The translations under genes were made by a program, and so were the position numbers. 64,000 nucleotides of DNA from Dulcicalothrix desertica PCC 7102 (GTDB lineage Bacteria > Cyanobacteriota > Cyanobacteriia > Cyanobacteriales > Nostocaceae), in assembly GCF_003991905.1 (NCBI RefSeq), contig NZ_RSCL01000009.1:1-64000 (forward strand), given 5' to 3'. Under the pieces are notes generated by a model that saw only the letters and a program-made list of their open reading frames with translations, had not been told where the DNA came from and searched no databases. Shown piece by piece: positions 61,866 to 64,000 of the stretch. Numbering within the stretch: position 1 is the first letter of the stretch; every line of letters begins with the position of its first letter.

Positions 61866-62708
61866 ATGATTCGTAACCACGAAGGTTTAATCAAGAGTGC
61901 TGATGGTACAGAATTATACTACCAATCCTGGCGCCCAGAGAATGAGGTGCGAGGAATAGTTGCTATAATTCACGGTTTAGGAGGACATAGTGGAGTATAC
62001 TTAAATATAGTAAAGCATTTAATACAAAAAAATTATGCTATATACGGTGTAGATTTACGAGGAAGTGGAAAATCACCCGGTCAACGTGCGTATATAAATT
62101 CTTGGAACGATTATCGTGAGGATGTGGGAAGTTTTTTAGAATTTGTAGCGACCTCGAATCTGGGGACACCCTTATTTTTGTTTGGTCACAGTTTGGGGGG
62201 GTTAACAGTTTTAGATTACGTTTTGCGGTATAAAGGAGAAAAACCGAAATTAAATGGTGTAATAGCTTTTACTCCTGCTTTAGGGGAATCTGGTGTTTCA
62301 CCAATTAAAATTTTAATCGGTAAAATCCTCTCAAAAGTCTATCCTCGTTTTTCGATGAATACTGGTATAGACATGAAGTTAGCAGCTCGTGATGAAAAAG
62401 TGATTGCATATCATCAACAAGATAAATTGAGACATACTTTAGGAACTGCGCGTTTATCGACAGAGTTTTCGAGTACACTTACTTGGGTACAAGCCCATGC
62501 GAGTCATATTAATATACCATTTTTAATGATGCTCGCAGGCGCCGACAAGGTGACATTACCCGAAGGAAGTCGTAAATTCTTTGAAAAAATCACTTTTGCT
62601 GATAAAGAACTGCGAGAATATCCAGAGAGCTATCACGAACTTCACGACGATTATGGTTATCAAGAGGTATTATCTGATTTAATTGATTGGTTAGAACGTC
62701 ATTTATAA
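61866..62708 (+). CDS. alpha/beta hydrolase, monoacylglycerol-lipase-like, 280 aa
   Basis: The fold has the oxyanion stretch VAIIHGLGGHSGVYL, nucleophile elbow GHSLGG, Asp in LAGADKV and His in YHELHDD: the full triad of the serine-aminopeptidase/lysophospholipase group. I use ATG 61866 rather than the TTG nine bases upstream. Predicted to cleave monoacylglycerols or lysophospholipids. The ygfZ gene follows 11 bp later. Confidence 0.88.
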   Translation: MIRNHEGLIKSADGTELYYQSWRPENEVRGIVAIIHGLGGHSGVYLNIVKHLIQKNYAIYGVDLRGSGKSPGQRAYINSWNDYREDVGSFLEFVATSNLGTPLFLFGHSLGGLTVLDYVLRYKGEKPKLNGVIAFTPALGESGVSPIKILIGKILSKVYPRFSMNTGIDMKLAARDEKVIAYHQQDKLRHTLGTARLSTEFSSTLTWVQAHASHINIPFLMMLAGADKVTLPEGSRKFFEKITFADKELREYPESYHELHDDYGYQEVLSDLIDWLERHL

Positions 62709-62719
62709 TATAAGTACAT

Positions 62720-63712
62720 ATGTCAGTATCAAACATTAATCAAAACGACGCAGCAGCAATCAAAGCAGCTATTGAAACAGTTGCAGTTTATGACCGTAGT
62801 CATTGGGGACGTATAAAAGTATCTGGTGATGACCGTTTACGGTTTCTGCATAACCAAAGTACAAATGACTTTCAGTCTCTTAAACCCGGTCAAGGTTGTG
62901 ATACCGTTTTTGTCACATCCACAGCTAGAACAATTGATTTAGCCACAGCGTATATCAAAGACGATGCTGTATTATTGATGGTATCACCTAACCGTCGTGA
63001 GTATTTAATACAGTGGTTAGATAAATATATATTCTTTGCTGATAAAGTTGAATTGAGTGATATTACAGAGGAAACTGCCGCTTTTAGTTTAATTGGCCCA
63101 AAAAGTCAGGCAATTCTTCAAGAGTTAGGTGTGACTCCTCTTGAAACTGAGAATAGTAATCAAGAATATAATATACATACAGTAGAAACTTTGATTGCAG
63201 TAGGTAGTGGTTTAGCTTTACCCGGATACACATTAATTTTTCCAGTTGTTCATAAAGACACAATATGGAATAAACTTGTAGAGATAGGCGCCGTTGCGAT
63301 GAAAGAGACAGCATGGGAAACACTGCGAATTATGCAAGGTCGTCCAGTACCAGAAAAAGAACTAACCGAAGACTATAATCCTTTAGAAGTTGGGTTATGG
63401 CAAACTATTTCTTTTACTAAGGGTTGCTATATTGGACAAGAAACAATTGCCCGTTTAAACACGTACAAAGGTGTAAAAACATACTTGTGGGGAATAAAAT
63501 TAAATAATTATGCAGACCCAGGAAGTCAAATCTATATAGAACAAGAGAAAGTAGGCGCCTTAACAAGTATTACAGAAACGACTGAAGGGTATTATGGACT
63601 AGGTTATATTCGCAGTAAAGCAGGTGGAGTAGGGACAAAAGTAAGAATAGCAGAAAACGAAGGTGAAATCATAGAAATACCATTCATATCACATCAATAT
63701 CCGGAATCATAA
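62720..63712 (+). CDS. ygfZ: YgfZ/GcvT-domain folate-binding protein, 330 aa
   Basis: The GcvT fold opens with RIKVSGDDRLRFLHNQSTND, continues ETLRIMQGRPVPEKEL, and has the signature KGCYIGQETIAR (K-G-C-Y-x-G-Q-E). YgfZ/IBA57-type proteins bind tetrahydrofolate and help Fe-S cluster enzymes. Normal length. Only 11 bp after the hydrolase gene, so possibly co-transcribed. Confidence 0.9.
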   Translation: MSVSNINQNDAAAIKAAIETVAVYDRSHWGRIKVSGDDRLRFLHNQSTNDFQSLKPGQGCDTVFVTSTARTIDLATAYIKDDAVLLMVSPNRREYLIQWLDKYIFFADKVELSDITEETAAFSLIGPKSQAILQELGVTPLETENSNQEYNIHTVETLIAVGSGLALPGYTLIFPVVHKDTIWNKLVEIGAVAMKETAWETLRIMQGRPVPEKELTEDYNPLEVGLWQTISFTKGCYIGQETIARLNTYKGVKTYLWGIKLNNYADPGSQIYIEQEKVGALTSITETTEGYYGLGYIRSKAGGVGTKVRIAENEGEIIEIPFISHQYPES

Positions 63713-64000
63713 CATCAAAAATTGCGTTGTTGTAGAGACGTAACATATTACGTCTTTATAAGAATCATAAAGTAAACAGCTATTTTAAAAGCTGTAATGA
63801 ATATTGCAATTTGGGTGATTTTTAATCAAAAATTCGCATTTTTGGACTGATTTATAAAACTTATATAGTCCGCAAGATAGATGACAAAAATTAGTTGATA
63901 GGAATAACATATGTAAGAATAGACATGTCTAAAACCACAAAGTTGAATAAAAACTGGAGGTGAGGTTTAGACGGTTCGGTGTTAGCCTTAACTGCGTTTG
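63713..64000. other. intergenic to window end
   Basis: Holds a GTAGAGACGTAA/TTACGTCTTTA palindrome (63732-63759) shortly after the ygfZ stop, a possible terminator. A GGAGGTGA at 63956 is followed by no clear gene before the window ends. Confidence 0.4.

Overview
The window looks like a piece of a filamentous, probably heterocyst-forming cyanobacterial chromosome (order Nostocales; genus not fixed from sequence alone). The evidence is Ycf34, cyanobacterial-type Rpn nuclease genes, a filamentous-haemagglutinin (TPS) exoprotein next to TPR-CHAT remnants, a PEP-CTERM-like protein, long AT-rich spacers packed with short hairpin repeats, and a highly iterated palindrome. That palindrome is not the usual HIP1 GCGATCGC, which I did not find. 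It is GGCGCC, about 150 copies by eye, while GATC is almost absent. Base composition is about 60% AT.

Layout. 0-4 kb: tail of a leucine-rich-repeat-variant (LRV) protein, small unknown genes including an adjacent DUF6883-like/DUF4926-like pair, then a tyrosine recombinase beside tRNA-Phe(GAA), which suggests an integrated island. 4-9 kb: ABC-3 metal permease, small helical protein, exported TPR protein, atypical EF-G paralogue. 9-16 kb: an Rpn gene broken by an amber codon, a helicase-like relic, AlkB, a PDZ-less Deg protease, an M28 aminopeptidase, CsbD, and a PEP-CTERM-like protein. 16-21.5 kb: a 1126-residue HEAT-like protein divergent from an R2K-type ATP-grasp enzyme, and a second amber-broken Rpn gene. 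21.5-31.5 kb: LysR regulator divergent from a beta-propeller protein, SLOG protein, tandemly duplicated alkaline phosphatase, small coiled-coil gene, GT61, CCA-adding enzyme, Ycf34, DUF1993.

31.9-43.7 kb is a degraded accessory zone. It holds fragments of CHAT, TPS, LRV, thermonuclease, alpha/beta hydrolase and histidine-kinase genes around intact parA-parB, a Tat-exported P1 peptidase and one intact TPS exoprotein. 43.7-52.7 kb returns to conserved genes (secreted EEP nuclease, TsaE, YvcK, RuvC, a probable allantoin/ureide pair, L,D-transpeptidase), then a third amber-broken Rpn gene. 52.7-64 kb: a 1912-residue cadherin/Calx-beta/FG-GAP adhesin, an OmpR regulator, an intact Rpn-like gene, an SDR, a monoglyceride-lipase-like hydrolase, and YgfZ.

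The most notable points are: (i) GGCGCC iteration with GATC depletion; (ii) three Rpn-family genes each cut by one in-frame TAG, two of them at the same conserved Trp codon; (iii) the divergent giant HEAT protein/R2K ATP-grasp pair; (iv) the DUF6883/DUF4926 pair near a tRNA-linked integrase; and (v) the decayed TPS-CHAT locus. No CRISPR array, rRNA or intact insertion sequence was seen.
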